Shown: piece after piece, positions 29,716 through 39,065 of the stretch
Numbering within the stretch: the stretch's first letter is position 1
Layout: the number at the start of each line of letters is the position of its first letter
NCBI RefSeq assembly: GCF_900109285.1
Contig: NZ_FNZQ01000001.1
Span: forward strand, 1,354,559-1,418,558
Direction of reading: 5' to 3'
From: Jannaschia helgolandensis
Lineage (GTDB): Bacteria; Pseudomonadota; Alphaproteobacteria; Rhodobacterales; Rhodobacteraceae
DNA: 64,000 nucleotides
Notes under the pieces: generated by a model
The model's database searches: none
Told to the model about the DNA's origin: nothing
The model's input: the letters and a program-made list of their open reading frames with translations, nothing else
Position numbers and translations under genes: made by a program

Positions 29716-30285
29716 CTACCTGGCGGCGACAGCAGCCGGCTCGGCTTCGCGGGTTTCCCGCGGTGGGCGTCCAATGACGTCTCGCAGATCTTCCAATTCG
29801 ATGAAATTGTCGGCCTGACGGCGAAGATCATCTGCAATCATCGGAGGCTGGCTTCGCATGGTAGAGCAGACCGACACACGGACGCCCTTGCGCTGCAGCG
29901 CTTCGACCAGAGGTCGGAAATCGCCATCCCCCGAGAACAAAACAATGTGATCGACGTGGTCCGCGGCCTCCAGCGCATCGACGGCCAGTTCGATGTCCAT
30001 GTTGCCCTTGATCTTGCGCCGACCCTGACTGTCAGTGAATTCCTTGGCGGGCTTCGTGATCATATTGAAGCCGTTGTATTGCAGCCAGTCGACCAACGGG
30101 CGGATCGGCGAGTATTCGTCGTTCTCAAGCAGGGCCGTATAATAACAGGCGCGTAACAGCTTGCCACGTCGAACAAATTCCTGGCGTAGCAGCTTGTAGT
30201 CTATATCGAATGAAAGCGCCTTCGCTGCCGCATACAAATTCGAGCCATCGATGAAGAGCGCCAATCGCTCGTCCCGGTAAAACAT
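29716..30285 (-). CDS. NYN-domain (LabA/DUF88-like) putative RNase
   Basis: The 189-residue protein has a PIN-like NYN fold with conserved acids Asp13 (LFIDGSNLY), Asp97 (GNMDIELAVDAL), and Asp120 and Asp122 (FSGDGDFRPLVEAL), the metal-binding set of this nuclease family. It is probably a cytoplasmic ribonuclease; its target is unknown. It is divergent from folK with a 109-bp shared upstream region. Confidence 0.85.
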   Translation of the reverse strand: MFYRDERLALFIDGSNLYAAAKALSFDIDYKLLRQEFVRRGKLLRACYYTALLENDEYSPIRPLVDWLQYNGFNMITKPAKEFTDSQGRRKIKGNMDIELAVDALEAADHVDHIVLFSGDGDFRPLVEALQRKGVRVSVCSTMRSQPPMIADDLRRQADNFIELEDLRDVIGRPPRETREAEPAAVAAR

Positions 30286-30373
30286 TTCAGATCCTCATAG
30301 AGAACGTCTGGACCCGATCAGCGATGAGTGAAATCGTCAGGTACAGCTTCTCTCTGTAATTTCCTACATATAG

Positions 30374-30395
30374 TTGTTGCCAGATGCAGCAACAA
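30374..30395. repeat. Inverted repeat at the folK start
   Basis: TTGTTGC and GCAACAA form 7-bp arms separated by 8 bp, ending on the first base of the folK ATG. It could be an operator or a hairpin hiding the start codon, since no Shine-Dalgarno sequence is seen. Confidence 0.35.
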
Positions 30396-30994
30396 TGTTT
30401 GGTCATCCGGTGACATTATGTCTAATCGCGCTCGGTGCCAATTCCGGCGTCAGTTTCGCCGCAAACGCGCGGGGTCTTGCCAAGGCGGCCCGACAATTGC
30501 CCGGCCGAATAGGCGCGATTTCGCGGATTTATCGAACGCCTGCATGGCCACCGGGGGCGGGTCCGGATTTCGCAAATGCCGTTGCCTTGCTGCACTGCAC
30601 GATGGCGCCGAATATCCTGTTGGACCGGTTGCATGGCATCGAGGCGCGCCATGGGCGGGTGCGCGAGCGTCGTTGGGTCGCGCGGACGCTGGACCTCGAT
30701 CTTCTTGACTGGCACGGCACGGTGCGCCCGGATGTGCCGACCGTGCGACATTGGATGACGTTGCCCCCAGCCGTTCAGGCCAGCATCGCGCCGGACCAAT
30801 TGATCCTGCCACACCCGCGCCTTCAGGACCGGGCTTTCGTGTTGATCCCGCTGTGCGACGTGGCTCCGGACTGGCGGCATCCGCTGACCGGACGGACGGC
30901 GCGGGCAATGCTGATGGCCCTGTCGGGGGCAGAGCGTGGACAAATCACCGCGATTGGACCCGTGCACGGGGTTGTCAATATAAAACGTCGGTAA
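30395..30994 (+). CDS. folK: 2-amino-4-hydroxy-6-hydroxymethyldihydropteridine diphosphokinase
   Basis: This folate-pathway kinase transfers pyrophosphate from ATP to hydroxymethyl-dihydropterin. The 199-residue protein has the N-terminal ALGAN segment, the signature RRWVARTLDLDLLDW and the C-terminal HPRLQDRAFVLIPL. The ATG at 30395 is preferred over a TTG seven codons earlier, because it gives the normal N-terminus. Start selection is uncertain for lack of a ribosome site. Its last codons contain the promoter of rpoZ. Confidence 0.9.
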   Translation: MFGHPVTLCLIALGANSGVSFAANARGLAKAARQLPGRIGAISRIYRTPAWPPGAGPDFANAVALLHCTMAPNILLDRLHGIEARHGRVRERRWVARTLDLDLLDWHGTVRPDVPTVRHWMTLPPAVQASIAPDQLILPHPRLQDRAFVLIPLCDVAPDWRHPLTGRTARAMLMALSGAERGQITAIGPVHGVVNIKRR

Positions 30995-31000
30995 TAGATA
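30972..31000 (+). promoter_or_regulatory. Promoter of the rpoZ-rsh run
   Basis: TTGTCA (30972-30977) and TAGATA (30995-31000), 17 bp apart, end 33 bp before the rpoZ ATG. They overlap the folK stop codon. Confidence 0.65.
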
Positions 31001-31033
31001 CGCCTTTCCGACCCCCCTGACAGAGGTGCGCCC

Positions 31034-31387
31034 ATGGCCCGCGTGACAGTCGAAGATTGCGTCGACAAGGTTCCCAACCGGTTTGAACTGGTGATGTTGG
31101 CCGCCCATCGGGCGCGCGAAATCGCCACCGGCAGCCCGGTGACCGTGGACCGGGACAACGATAAGAACCCCGTTGTCGCCCTGCGCGAGATCGCGGAGGA
31201 AACGCAGCGGGCCGATGACCTGCGTGAGCGTCTGATCGAATCGAACCAGACGCAGATCGAGGTTGACGAGCCGGAAGAGGACTCGATGGCCCTGCTGATG
31301 GGTGTCGAAAAGGACATGCCTGCCCAGGACGATATGTCCGAGGAAAAACTGCTGCGCGCGCTGATGGAGGCGCAAGGCCAGCCCTGA
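31034..31387 (+). CDS. rpoZ: RNA polymerase omega subunit
   Basis: Omega helps assemble beta-prime and, in many proteobacteria, forms part of a ppGpp site on RNA polymerase. The 117-residue protein has the usual N-terminus [20 protein letters not shown] and the [11 protein letters not shown] segment, with a long acidic alphaproteobacterial tail. It stands 22 bp before rsh, the ppGpp synthase/hydrolase, a common and functionally sensible pairing. Confidence 0.97.
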   Translation: MARVTVEDCVDKVPNRFELVMLAAHRAREIATGSPVTVDRDNDKNPVVALREIAEETQRADDLRERLIESNQTQIEVDEPEEDSMALLMGVEKDMPAQDDMSEEKLLRALMEAQGQP

Positions 31388-31409
31388 CACAAGCGGAGGC
31401 CTGCGCGAG

Positions 31410-33557
31410 ATGATCGAGGTCGAAGACCTGATCGCGCTGGTGCGCGCCTATAATCCACGAACGAACGCCGATCTGATCCGCGAAGCCTATGCCTATGGGC
31501 GGGACATGCATGCAGGTCAGGTGCGTCGATCCGGCGAGCCGTATTTCACCCATCCTGTCGAAGTGGCCAGCTTGCTGACGGAACAGCGGCTGGACGACGC
31601 GACAATTATTACCGCGCTTCTGCACGATACGATCGAGGACACACGGTCCACATATGCCGAGGTCGAGACTCGCTTCGGCCTCGAAATCGCCGAGATGGTC
31701 GACGGCGTTACCAAGCTGACGAACCTTGAACTCAGCTCTTCCGAGACCAAGCAGGCCGAGAATTTCCGCAAGCTGTTCATGGCGATGTCCAAGGACCTGC
31801 GGGTTATCCTGGTCAAGCTGACGGACCGGCTGCACAACATGCGCACCATCCGTCACATGGCGCATCACAAGCAGGCCAAGAAGGCGCATGAGACGATGGA
31901 AATCTATGCGCCGCTGGCCGGGCGCATGGGCATGCAATGGATGCGAGAGGAGTTGGAGGATCTGTGTTTCGCGGTCATCAACCCCGAGGCACGTAATTCC
32001 ATCCTGCGCCGTTTCGTGACCCTGCAGCGCGAAGCGGGCAACGTCATACGTCGCATCACCGACGATATCGAAACCGAACTGGCCCGCGCCGAGATCACCG
32101 CAACCGTCATGGGACGCGCGAAGCGCCCGTTCAGCATCTGGCGCAAGATGGAGGAAAAGGAGATCGGGTTCTCCCGTCTCTCCGACATCTATGGGTTCCG
32201 CATCATCGTCGGGTCAGAAGCTGATTGTTATCGTGCGCTCGGTGTCATCCACCAACGCTGGCGGTCCGTGCCGGGCCGTTTCAAGGACTATATCAGTCAG
32301 CCCAAGTCCAACGGCTATCGCTCGATCCATACGACGGTGTCGGGGCGCGACGGCAAGCGGGTCGAAGTGCAGATCCGCACTCGGGAAATGCACGAGGTCG
32401 CCGAACGCGGCGTGGCGGCGCACTGGTCGTATCGCGACGGTGTGCGGGCCGAGAATCCGTTCGCCGTCGATCCGGCGGAGTGGCTGAAGACGATGACCGA
32501 GCGCTTTGAGGAAGCCAGCGACCACGCCGAATTCATGGAAGCCGTGAAGCTGGAAATGTATACCGATCAGGTGTTCTGCTTCACACCCAAGGGTGATGTC
32601 ATCAAGCTGCCCAAGGGGGCTACGCCCATCGACTTCGCCTATGCGATCCACACCCGCATCGGTCATCGCACCGTGGCGGCGCGGGTCGACGGAATGCGGG
32701 TGCCGCTCTGGACCCGTTTGCGCAACGGACAGTCGGTCGAAATCGTTACAGCCGAAGCGCAGTCACCGCAGGCCACCTGGATCGACATCGCAACCACCGG
32801 ACGCGCGAAATCCGCGATCCGCCGCGCGCTCAAGGCCGAGCGACGGGGGGGGCATGTGCGGCTGGGGCGGGAACTGGCGCGTGCCTCCTTTGCGCAGGTC
32901 GGCAAGCGCTCGACCGACAAGGCGCTTGAGACCGCGGCCAAGGCGCTCGGGTTCGATGACGATGAAGATCTGCTGGCCGCCATCGGCGCGTCAGAGGTCA
33001 GCGCGAGAACCGTAGTCGCGACACTTTACCCCGAGATATCGCAAGCCCCCCCCGCGCCGGATGTTTCGCCCGAACGCGCTATTATCGGCCTCGACCCAAA
33101 GGCGCATTACGACCGCGCGACCTGTTGCCAGCCGGTACCGGGAGAGCGGATCGTGGGCATCACCAACAAGGGGCACGGCGTCACGATCCACGCCATCGAC
33201 TGCCCGCGCATGGCCGAATTCGAGGATCAGACAGACCGCTGGGTCGATCTGGGCTGGTCGCCGGGGCATCACGCCCCGCGCAATGCGGTCACTCTGGACA
33301 TGACGATAAGCAACGCGCCAGGGGTGCTGGGCCGGATTTGCCTTCTGATTGCGGAACAGAACGCTAATATCTCGGATTTGCGCTTCGTAGATCGCAAGCC
33401 GGACTTCTTCCGGCTGCTGATTGATGTCGACGTGCGTGACCGCGAGCACCTGCACAGCCTTGTCATGGCGATCGATACTGACAACGATGTGGCGCAGGTC
33501 CGCCGTCATCGCGAACGCCTGACACACCCGGGGCCGCCCCCGTCCATACCCGCCTGA
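31410..33557 (+). CDS. rsh: Bifunctional (p)ppGpp synthase/hydrolase (RelA/SpoT homologue)
   Basis: The 715-residue protein makes and degrades the stringent alarmone. The HD hydrolase site is intact: His48, then His72-Asp73 and Glu76-Asp77 in LLHDTIED. The synthetase follows (DIYGFRIIV, then PKSNGYRSIHTTV), then a TGS domain (VFCFTPKGDVIKLPKGATPIDFAY) and a C-terminal ACT domain (VTLDMTISNAPGVLGRI). It is typically the only long Rsh in alphaproteobacteria. GGAGG precedes the ATG. Confidence 0.96.
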   Translation: MIEVEDLIALVRAYNPRTNADLIREAYAYGRDMHAGQVRRSGEPYFTHPVEVASLLTEQRLDDATIITALLHDTIEDTRSTYAEVETRFGLEIAEMVDGVTKLTNLELSSSETKQAENFRKLFMAMSKDLRVILVKLTDRLHNMRTIRHMAHHKQAKKAHETMEIYAPLAGRMGMQWMREELEDLCFAVINPEARNSILRRFVTLQREAGNVIRRITDDIETELARAEITATVMGRAKRPFSIWRKMEEKEIGFSRLSDIYGFRIIVGSEADCYRALGVIHQRWRSVPGRFKDYISQPKSNGYRSIHTTVSGRDGKRVEVQIRTREMHEVAERGVAAHWSYRDGVRAENPFAVDPAEWLKTMTERFEEASDHAEFMEAVKLEMYTDQVFCFTPKGDVIKLPKGATPIDFAYAIHTRIGHRTVAARVDGMRVPLWTRLRNGQSVEIVTAEAQSPQATWIDIATTGRAKSAIRRALKAERRGGHVRLGRELARASFAQVGKRSTDKALETAAKALGFDDDEDLLAAIGASEVSARTVVATLYPEISQAPPAPDVSPERAIIGLDPKAHYDRATCCQPVPGERIVGITNKGHGVTIHAIDCPRMAEFEDQTDRWVDLGWSPGHHAPRNAVTLDMTISNAPGVLGRICLLIAEQNANISDLRFVDRKPDFFRLLIDVDVRDREHLHSLVMAIDTDNDVAQVRRHRERLTHPGPPPSIPA

Positions 33558-33566
33558 GGACCGATC

Positions 33567-34232
33567 TTGTTCAAACGCCGCGACCGATTGCCCCTTTGGC
33601 AAAGCATCTGGCAGGCGGTCTGGCCGCGGGGCGGATGGGGTCGTGCCGCGATCTACGTCAAGCACCGGTTGCGGCGTTTGCCCGACACACCGCGCAAGAT
33701 CAGCCGTGGCATCATGGTCGGCGTTTTCACGACGTTCACGCCGTTTTACGGGTTGCACTTCTTCGTCGCGGCGAGCCTTGCCATCGCAGTGCGCGGCAAC
33801 GTCATGGCTGCACTGCTAGGGACATTTTTCGGCAATCCGCTGACCTATGTGCCGATTGCAGTCGTGTCGCTCAACCTCGGGCATTTCATGCTGGGGACCG
33901 AAGTGCGCGGTGCCGTCGATGAAAATATCTTCGGCAAGTTCTTCGGCGCGGGTGAAGATCTTTTCTGGAACAGCTGGAACGCGCTGGTCGGCAATTCTGT
34001 CGACTGGACTGCGACGGCTGTATTCTGGAACGACGTATTTCTGCCGTGGCTGGTCGGCGGTCTGGTGCCGGGTATTTTCACCGGGATCGCCGCCTATACG
34101 ATCAGCCTGCCGCTGATCGAAGCCTATCAGAAGCGCAGACGCGGCCGGATCAAGAAAAAGCTGGACGAGATACGGCGTAAGGCGGCGGCGCGAGCTGCCG
34201 AGAAGAAGGCAAAGGGCGAGGCGAATGGATAA
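33567..34232 (+). CDS. DUF2062 family membrane protein
   Basis: The 221-residue protein has the DUF2062 core with membrane helices ([57 protein letters not shown]) and a strongly basic coiled C-terminal tail rich in Lys, Arg and Ala. Function unknown. The start is TTG at 33567, with GAGGA 6 bp upstream and only 9 bp after rsh. The end overlaps pdxJ by 8 bp. Confidence 0.85.
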   Translation: MFKRRDRLPLWQSIWQAVWPRGGWGRAAIYVKHRLRRLPDTPRKISRGIMVGVFTTFTPFYGLHFFVAASLAIAVRGNVMAALLGTFFGNPLTYVPIAVVSLNLGHFMLGTEVRGAVDENIFGKFFGAGEDLFWNSWNALVGNSVDWTATAVFWNDVFLPWLVGGLVPGIFTGIAAYTISLPLIEAYQKRRRGRIKKKLDEIRRKAAARAAEKKAKGEANG

Positions 34233-34977
34233 GCTGAGGCTGGGCATCAATATCGATCATGTGGCCACCATCCGGAATGCGCGCGGTGGCGACAATCCCG
34301 ATCCGGTGCGCGCGGCCCTGATGGCTCAGGCCGCCGGAGCCGACGGGATTACGGCACATTTGCGTGAAGATCGTCGCCACATCCGCGATGCCGACATGGC
34401 GGCAATTGCCGAGGCCATCGACATTCCGCTGAATTTTGAAATGGCGGCGACCGAGGAAATGTGCCGTATCGCCTTGGCCACAAGGCCCCACGCCGTCTGT
34501 CTGGTGCCCGAGCGACGCGAGGAACGAACCACCGAGGGCGGGCTGGAGGTGGCGGGCGATGCCAACCGTCTGAAGACTTATGTCGCGCCGCTGGTCAATA
34601 TGGGTGCGCGCGTCTCGCTGTTCATAGCGGCCGACCCCCGGCAGATCGACGCCTCGGCCCGCGTAGGGGCGGCTGTCGTGGAACTGCACACCGGCAAGTA
34701 TTGCTATGCTGTCGCCGAAGGACGGATCGAAGAAGCCGAAGCGGAGCTTGGGCGACTGATTTCCGCCGCGCGCCAGGCCGACGATCTGGGGCTGGAGGTG
34801 CATCTGGGCCATGGAATTACCTATGACAGTGTCACGGCATTGGCCGCGATTCCGCAGGCGGTAGAGTTGAACATCGGCCATTTCCTGATTGGCGAGGCCG
34901 TGTTTCGCGGCCTGCCCGACGCCATGGCCGAGATGCGGCGGCTGATGGATCAGGCGCGGGGCATGGTGCAGTGTTGA
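34225..34977 (+). CDS. pdxJ: Pyridoxine 5'-phosphate synthase
   Basis: PdxJ condenses 3-amino-1-hydroxyacetone phosphate with deoxyxylulose 5-phosphate to pyridoxine 5'-phosphate, the last step of DXP-dependent B6 synthesis. The 250-residue TIM barrel has [17 protein letters not shown] at the start, HLREDRRHI, the catalytic-site segment [14 protein letters not shown] and [11 protein letters not shown]. It overlaps the DUF2062 gene by 8 bp. Confidence 0.97.
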   Translation: MDKLRLGINIDHVATIRNARGGDNPDPVRAALMAQAAGADGITAHLREDRRHIRDADMAAIAEAIDIPLNFEMAATEEMCRIALATRPHAVCLVPERREERTTEGGLEVAGDANRLKTYVAPLVNMGARVSLFIAADPRQIDASARVGAAVVELHTGKYCYAVAEGRIEEAEAELGRLISAARQADDLGLEVHLGHGITYDSVTALAAIPQAVELNIGHFLIGEAVFRGLPDAMAEMRRLMDQARGMVQC

Positions 34978-35020
34978 CGCAAGGGCAAATCCGGTCCGCT
35001 TTGCCGATCAAGTTTTACAG

Positions 35021-35422
35021 ATGATCCTTGGCATCGGCACCGATCTTGCGAACATCGACAGGGTGCAGGGTGTTCTCGACCGCTTTGGCGACAGGTTCCG
35101 CAACCGCGTGTTTACCCCCCGCGAACAGAGCAAGGCAGCCAGCCGCGTGGACGAGGCAGCGACCTATGCCAAACGCTGGGCCGCCAAGGAGGCCTGTTCC
35201 AAGGCCCTCGGCACCGGGCTGCGTATGGGGATTTCATGGAAAGACATGGCCGTCAGCAACCTGCACACCGGCCAGCCCGTGATGAGTGTGACCGGCTGGG
35301 CGGCGGAGCGTCTGGATGTTATGTGCCCGGATGGATACGAGGCGATCATCCACGTCAGCCTGACAGACGACCACCCTTGGGCTCAGGCTTACGTCGTGAT
35401 CGAAGCGCGCCCCTTCGCCTGA
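35021..35422 (+). CDS. acpS: Holo-[acyl-carrier-protein] synthase
   Basis: AcpS transfers 4'-phosphopantetheine from CoA to ACP, activating fatty-acid synthesis. The 133-residue protein has the two motifs with metal-binding acids Asp8 ([11 protein letters not shown]) and Glu57 ([15 protein letters not shown]). It is found next to pdxJ in many alphaproteobacteria, as here (43 bp). Confidence 0.96.
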   Translation: MILGIGTDLANIDRVQGVLDRFGDRFRNRVFTPREQSKAASRVDEAATYAKRWAAKEACSKALGTGLRMGISWKDMAVSNLHTGQPVMSVTGWAAERLDVMCPDGYEAIIHVSLTDDHPWAQAYVVIEARPFA

Positions 35423-35536
35423 TGCGCATCGCTTGACCATCTGAATTGCCGCGACACTTCGCCCTCGGGCGGGTGCGCTGTTGACAGCAAAGAGGGCAGG
35501 GGGCAGGGAACCGAAACGTAATTCTGGAAGGTGATC

Positions 35537-36322
35537 ATGGCGAAGGCGGAGAAGAAGGAGGGTCTCTTCGAGACGGTCAAGACCGTGTTCTGGGCCCTGG
35601 TGATCGCAGGCATCTTCCGTACACTGTTCTTTCAGCCGTTCTGGATTCCGTCCGGCTCGATGAAAGACACGCTGCTGATCGGCGATTTCCTGTTCGTCAA
35701 CAAAATGGCCTACGGTTATTCCCGCTATTCCTGCCCGTTTTCACTCTGTCCGGTGTCCGGCCGTATCTTAGGATCGCAACCTGAACGTGGGGATGTGATC
35801 GTCTTTCGCCATCCGGTCAATGGCACCGACTTCATCAAACGGCTGATCGGTCTGCCGGGGGATACGGTGCAGATGCGCGACGGCAGGCTTTACCTTAATG
35901 GCGAAGCGGTGCGGGTCGAACCGGCACCCGATCTCGTGGAGACGAAGGCCCCGCAGGGGCCGCAGCGCCTGACGCCGCGTTGTTCCAACGATCCCATCGG
36001 CCTGGGTGGTGAGTGCATTAAAGAGCGGTTTACCGAATATCTGCCGGGCAACGACCGCGGTCATTCGATCCTGAACATCGGTATGTCCAGCACTGACAAT
36101 ACCCCGGTCTTCACGGTTCCCGAGGGCCAGTATTTCTTCATGGGCGACAACCGCGACAACTCGCGCGACAGCCGGGTGCCCCGGTCGATCGGCGGCGTGG
36201 GGTTCGTGCCATATGAAAACCTGATCGGGCGGGCCGACCGGGTCGTCTTCTCCTCTGCCGGCAGTCGGATGCTGTATTTCTGGACATGGCGGCTGGACCG
36301 TTTCTTCGAGGAGATCGTTTGA
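35537..36322 (+). CDS. lepB: Signal peptidase I
   Basis: This inner-membrane protease cleaves Sec and Tat signal peptides. The 261-residue protein has one clear N-terminal anchor ([16 protein letters not shown]) followed by the catalytic Ser41 (PSGSMKDTL) and Lys101 ([12 protein letters not shown]), and the [12 protein letters not shown] box. ATG 35537 follows GGAAGG by 6 bp. A TTGACA at 35481-35486 hints at a further promoter, but no good -10 follows. The stop overlaps the TTG of rnc. Confidence 0.96.
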   Translation: MAKAEKKEGLFETVKTVFWALVIAGIFRTLFFQPFWIPSGSMKDTLLIGDFLFVNKMAYGYSRYSCPFSLCPVSGRILGSQPERGDVIVFRHPVNGTDFIKRLIGLPGDTVQMRDGRLYLNGEAVRVEPAPDLVETKAPQGPQRLTPRCSNDPIGLGGECIKERFTEYLPGNDRGHSILNIGMSSTDNTPVFTVPEGQYFFMGDNRDNSRDSRVPRSIGGVGFVPYENLIGRADRVVFSSAGSRMLYFWTWRLDRFFEEIV

Positions 36323-37002
36323 AGCTTTCCCGCGATCTCGACGCTTTCCAGGACCGTATCGGTCATCGCTTCGGGCAGCCCGAGTTGCTGCTGCGTGCGA
36401 TGACTCATTCGTCTATCGCATCCGATACCCGTCCCGACAATCAACGGCTTGAATTTCTGGGCGACCGCGTTCTGGGCCTCGTTATCGCCGAGGCGTTGAT
36501 GAACGGCGACCGCACCGCCGAAGAAGGTCAGCTCGCCCCGCGCTTCAATGCACTGGTTCGCAAGGAGGCCTGCGCCGAAGTGGCCCGGTCAGTCGGGTTG
36601 GGCGATGTCCTCAAGCTTGGCAAATCGGAGCAGGTGACAGGCGGGCGTCGCAAGCTGGCATTGTTGGGCGACGCGATGGAAGCCCTGATCGCGGCGGTCT
36701 ATCTGGATGCCGGACTGGACGCCGCCCGCGCGATGATCCTGCGCCTCTGGTCCGATCAGGTCGAGAATGTGGAATACGACGCCCGCGACGCCAAGACGAC
36801 ATTGCAGGAGTGGGCGCAGGCGCGCGGCATGAAGCCACCGGTCTATACTGTCACGGAACGGTCCGGCCCGGATCATGCGCCTGTTTTCCGCATCACTGCC
36901 AGCCTTGGGGACGGCCCGTCGGCAGACGGAGAAGCCCCGTCCAAACGAGCAGCGGAACAGGCGGCGGCCAAGGCTCTGCTGACAGAGGTAAGTCATGACT
37001 GA
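36319..37002 (+). CDS. rnc: Ribonuclease III
   Basis: It cleaves double-stranded RNA, including rRNA precursors. The 227-residue enzyme has the signature [12 protein letters not shown] with Glu45 and Asp49, the second acid pair Asp118 and Glu121 in [12 protein letters not shown], and a C-terminal dsRNA-binding domain ([15 protein letters not shown] onward, ending [14 protein letters not shown]). The start is TTG at 36319, inside the lepB stop (TTGA), with GAGGAG just upstream; this gives the family N-terminus MKLSRDL. Confidence 0.95.
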   Translation: MKLSRDLDAFQDRIGHRFGQPELLLRAMTHSSIASDTRPDNQRLEFLGDRVLGLVIAEALMNGDRTAEEGQLAPRFNALVRKEACAEVARSVGLGDVLKLGKSEQVTGGRRKLALLGDAMEALIAAVYLDAGLDAARAMILRLWSDQVENVEYDARDAKTTLQEWAQARGMKPPVYTVTERSGPDHAPVFRITASLGDGPSADGEAPSKRAAEQAAAKALLTEVSHD

Positions 37003-37915
37003 CCAATCAACTCGGGCTGGTTTCGTTGCCCTTATTGGCGAGCCGAATGCCGGGAAATCCACACTTCTCAACCGGATGGTGGGGGCCAAGGTGTCCATCG
37101 TCACGCACAAGGTCCAGACCACGCGCGCCCGTGTACGCGGTGTGGCGATGGCGGGGGCAAGCCAGCTGATCTTTGTCGATACGCCCGGATTGTTCCACCC
37201 CAAGCGCCGCCTGGATCGCGCCATGGTCGCAGCGGCCTGGACGGGGGCGGCGGACGCGGATGTGGTCGTTCTGTTGATCGAGGCGACACGCGGGCTGATC
37301 GAAGGTGTTGAGGCGATTTTGACTGCACTGGAGGACAAGCGCGGTGCGGGGCAGCCGGTCTTGCTGGCCATAAACAAGATCGACCGGGTTAAGGCCGATA
37401 CGCTCTTGGCGCTGACCGAGAAGATGAACGCGCGCTACGCCTTTGACGGCACGTTCCTGATTTCAGCGGAACGCGGTCACGGGGTCGAGGATCTGCGCGC
37501 CGATCTGGCGGCGCGGGTGCCAGTGGGACCGTGGCTCTATCCCGAGGATCAGATCGCGGACCTGCCGCTCAGGACCATTGCGGCGGAAATAACGCGCGAG
37601 AAACTGACGCTGCGGCTGCATCAGGAGTTGCCGTATCAACTGACTGTGGAAACCGAGAAGTGGGAGGATCGTCCCGACGGATCGGTGCGGATCGACCAGT
37701 TGATCTATGTCGTCCGGGATGGTCACAAGGGCATCGTGCTGGGCCGCAAGGGCGAGACGACGAAGGCAGTAGGACAGGCGGCGCGCGCCGATATGGAAGC
37801 GTTTTTGGGCCAGCGCGTCCACCTGTTCCTTCAGGTCAAGGTGCGGCCCGGCTGGATGGACGACGCGGAAAGGTTCGACGCAATGGGCCTGGATTTCAAG
37901 GACGGCAACGCCTGA
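36995..37915 (+). CDS. era: GTPase Era
   Basis: Era is an essential GTPase that matures the 30S subunit by binding the 16S rRNA 3' end. The 306-residue protein has G1 [10 protein letters not shown]3 DTPG, G4 NKID and a C-terminal KH domain with the [14 protein letters not shown] loop. It overlaps rnc by 8 bp; the rnc-era pair is conserved across bacteria. Confidence 0.97.
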   Translation: MTDQSTRAGFVALIGEPNAGKSTLLNRMVGAKVSIVTHKVQTTRARVRGVAMAGASQLIFVDTPGLFHPKRRLDRAMVAAAWTGAADADVVVLLIEATRGLIEGVEAILTALEDKRGAGQPVLLAINKIDRVKADTLLALTEKMNARYAFDGTFLISAERGHGVEDLRADLAARVPVGPWLYPEDQIADLPLRTIAAEITREKLTLRLHQELPYQLTVETEKWEDRPDGSVRIDQLIYVVRDGHKGIVLGRKGETTKAVGQAARADMEAFLGQRVHLFLQVKVRPGWMDDAERFDAMGLDFKDGNA

Positions 37916-38241
37916 TGCGACTGACGGCATCCTTCTGGGTGTCCGCCTATCGCAAGCGGCTGGAGATGCACGACATATCCTGCTTCGTGGTGCGTCATGG
38001 CGACGATACGGCAGGCGCAGTACTGGTCAAGCTCAATACACTGGACGGAAATGCCCGTGTCTTTCAGCGCAGTTTCGACCTGATGACCGGGGACCGGTCG
38101 TGGATCGTGCTGGCCGAGGGCGAAGAAACGTATTGCGATCAGGCAATTGCGCGGCAAAACAGCTTTGATCCGGACCTTTGGGTGCTGGAGGTTGAAGACC
38201 GGCAGGGGCGGCATATGCTGGATCAGGACGGTATGGGCTGA
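37915..38241 (+). CDS. DUF1491 family protein
   Basis: A 108-residue protein of alphaproteobacterial type, with the pattern RLTASFWVSAYRKRL at the start and RQNSFDPDLWVLEVED near the end. It has no signal or membrane segment and its function is unknown. It is joined on both sides by 1-bp stop-start overlaps (TGATG) to era and recO, so its expression is tied to both. Confidence 0.85.
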   Translation: MRLTASFWVSAYRKRLEMHDISCFVVRHGDDTAGAVLVKLNTLDGNARVFQRSFDLMTGDRSWIVLAEGEETYCDQAIARQNSFDPDLWVLEVEDRQGRHMLDQDGMG

Positions 38242-38963
38242 TGGAATGGCGGGACGAAGGCATTGTTCTCGCGGCGCGACCTCATGGCGAAACTTCTGTT
38301 ATTCTCGAGATGTTTACGCGCGCGCACGGGCGCCATCTGGGCGTCGTGCATGGGGGTGTGTCGCGCAAGAAATCCCCGATGCTGCAACCGGGCAATCAAC
38401 TCGATGCAGTCTGGCGGGCCCGGCTGGAGAGCCATATGGGCGGCTGGACGGTGGAGCTGAAGCGGTCACGGGCGGCTGGAATATTGAGCGATCCTTTGCG
38501 GTTGGCTGCGTTGACGTCGGCCTGTTCAATGGCGTCGTTCGCTCTGCCGGAGCGAGAGGCGATGGAGGATTTCCAGACGCGGACAGAAGACCTTTGCGAT
38601 GCGATCGTGGACGGGAAGGGCTGGATAACCGATTACGTTTATTGGGAAATGGCGCTTCTTGAGGTCACGGGCTTTCGGTTGGATCTGTCGGCTTGCGCGG
38701 TATCCGGTGGGGCGAACGATCTGGCCTATGTCAGTCCGCGTACGGGTCGAGCGGTCAGTCGGTCGGGGGCCGGGGAGTGGGCATCCAAGTTGTTGAAATT
38801 GCCGGATATACTTCTCGGTGGAGCGCCGTCGATTGAAGGTGCTGTCGCGGCTTTGGAGGTTACCGGGTTCTTTTTGGAGAACAGGCTGGCGCCGTCACTG
38901 GGCAATCGGCCTGTGCCGCCAGCACGTCAGCGATTGCTGGCGGCGCTGAAATCCGAGGTATGA
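38241..38963 (+). CDS. recO: DNA repair protein RecO
   Basis: RecO works with RecR to load RecA on single-stranded gaps covered by SSB. The 240-residue protein has the OB-fold N-terminus (EWRDEGIVLAARPHGETSVILEMFT, HLGVVHGG) and a helical C-terminal part (LALLEVTGFRLDL-like segment, LPDILLGGAP). The zinc-finger cysteines of some homologues are absent. It is the last gene of the rpoZ-recO run. Confidence 0.93.
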   Translation: MEWRDEGIVLAARPHGETSVILEMFTRAHGRHLGVVHGGVSRKKSPMLQPGNQLDAVWRARLESHMGGWTVELKRSRAAGILSDPLRLAALTSACSMASFALPEREAMEDFQTRTEDLCDAIVDGKGWITDYVYWEMALLEVTGFRLDLSACAVSGGANDLAYVSPRTGRAVSRSGAGEWASKLLKLPDILLGGAPSIEGAVAALEVTGFFLENRLAPSLGNRPVPPARQRLLAALKSEV

Positions 38964-39024
38964 GGAACGGGTGATCCACGGGTGATCTGCGTCGGACGTC
39001 GAGGGCGCAGAACGTCGCGTCTTT

Positions 39025-39045
39025 CCCCTGCGTAAGCGTCAGGGG
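39025..39045. terminator. Weak hairpin between recO and mcd
   Basis: CCCCTG and CAGGGG pair around a 9-nt loop that can add two G-C pairs. It sits between convergent genes, 62 bp after recO and 20 bp after mcd, but has no long T-run on either side. It may act as a shared, weak terminator. Confidence 0.35.
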
Positions 39046-39065
39046 AGGAGGGGATAACTCAGGTT

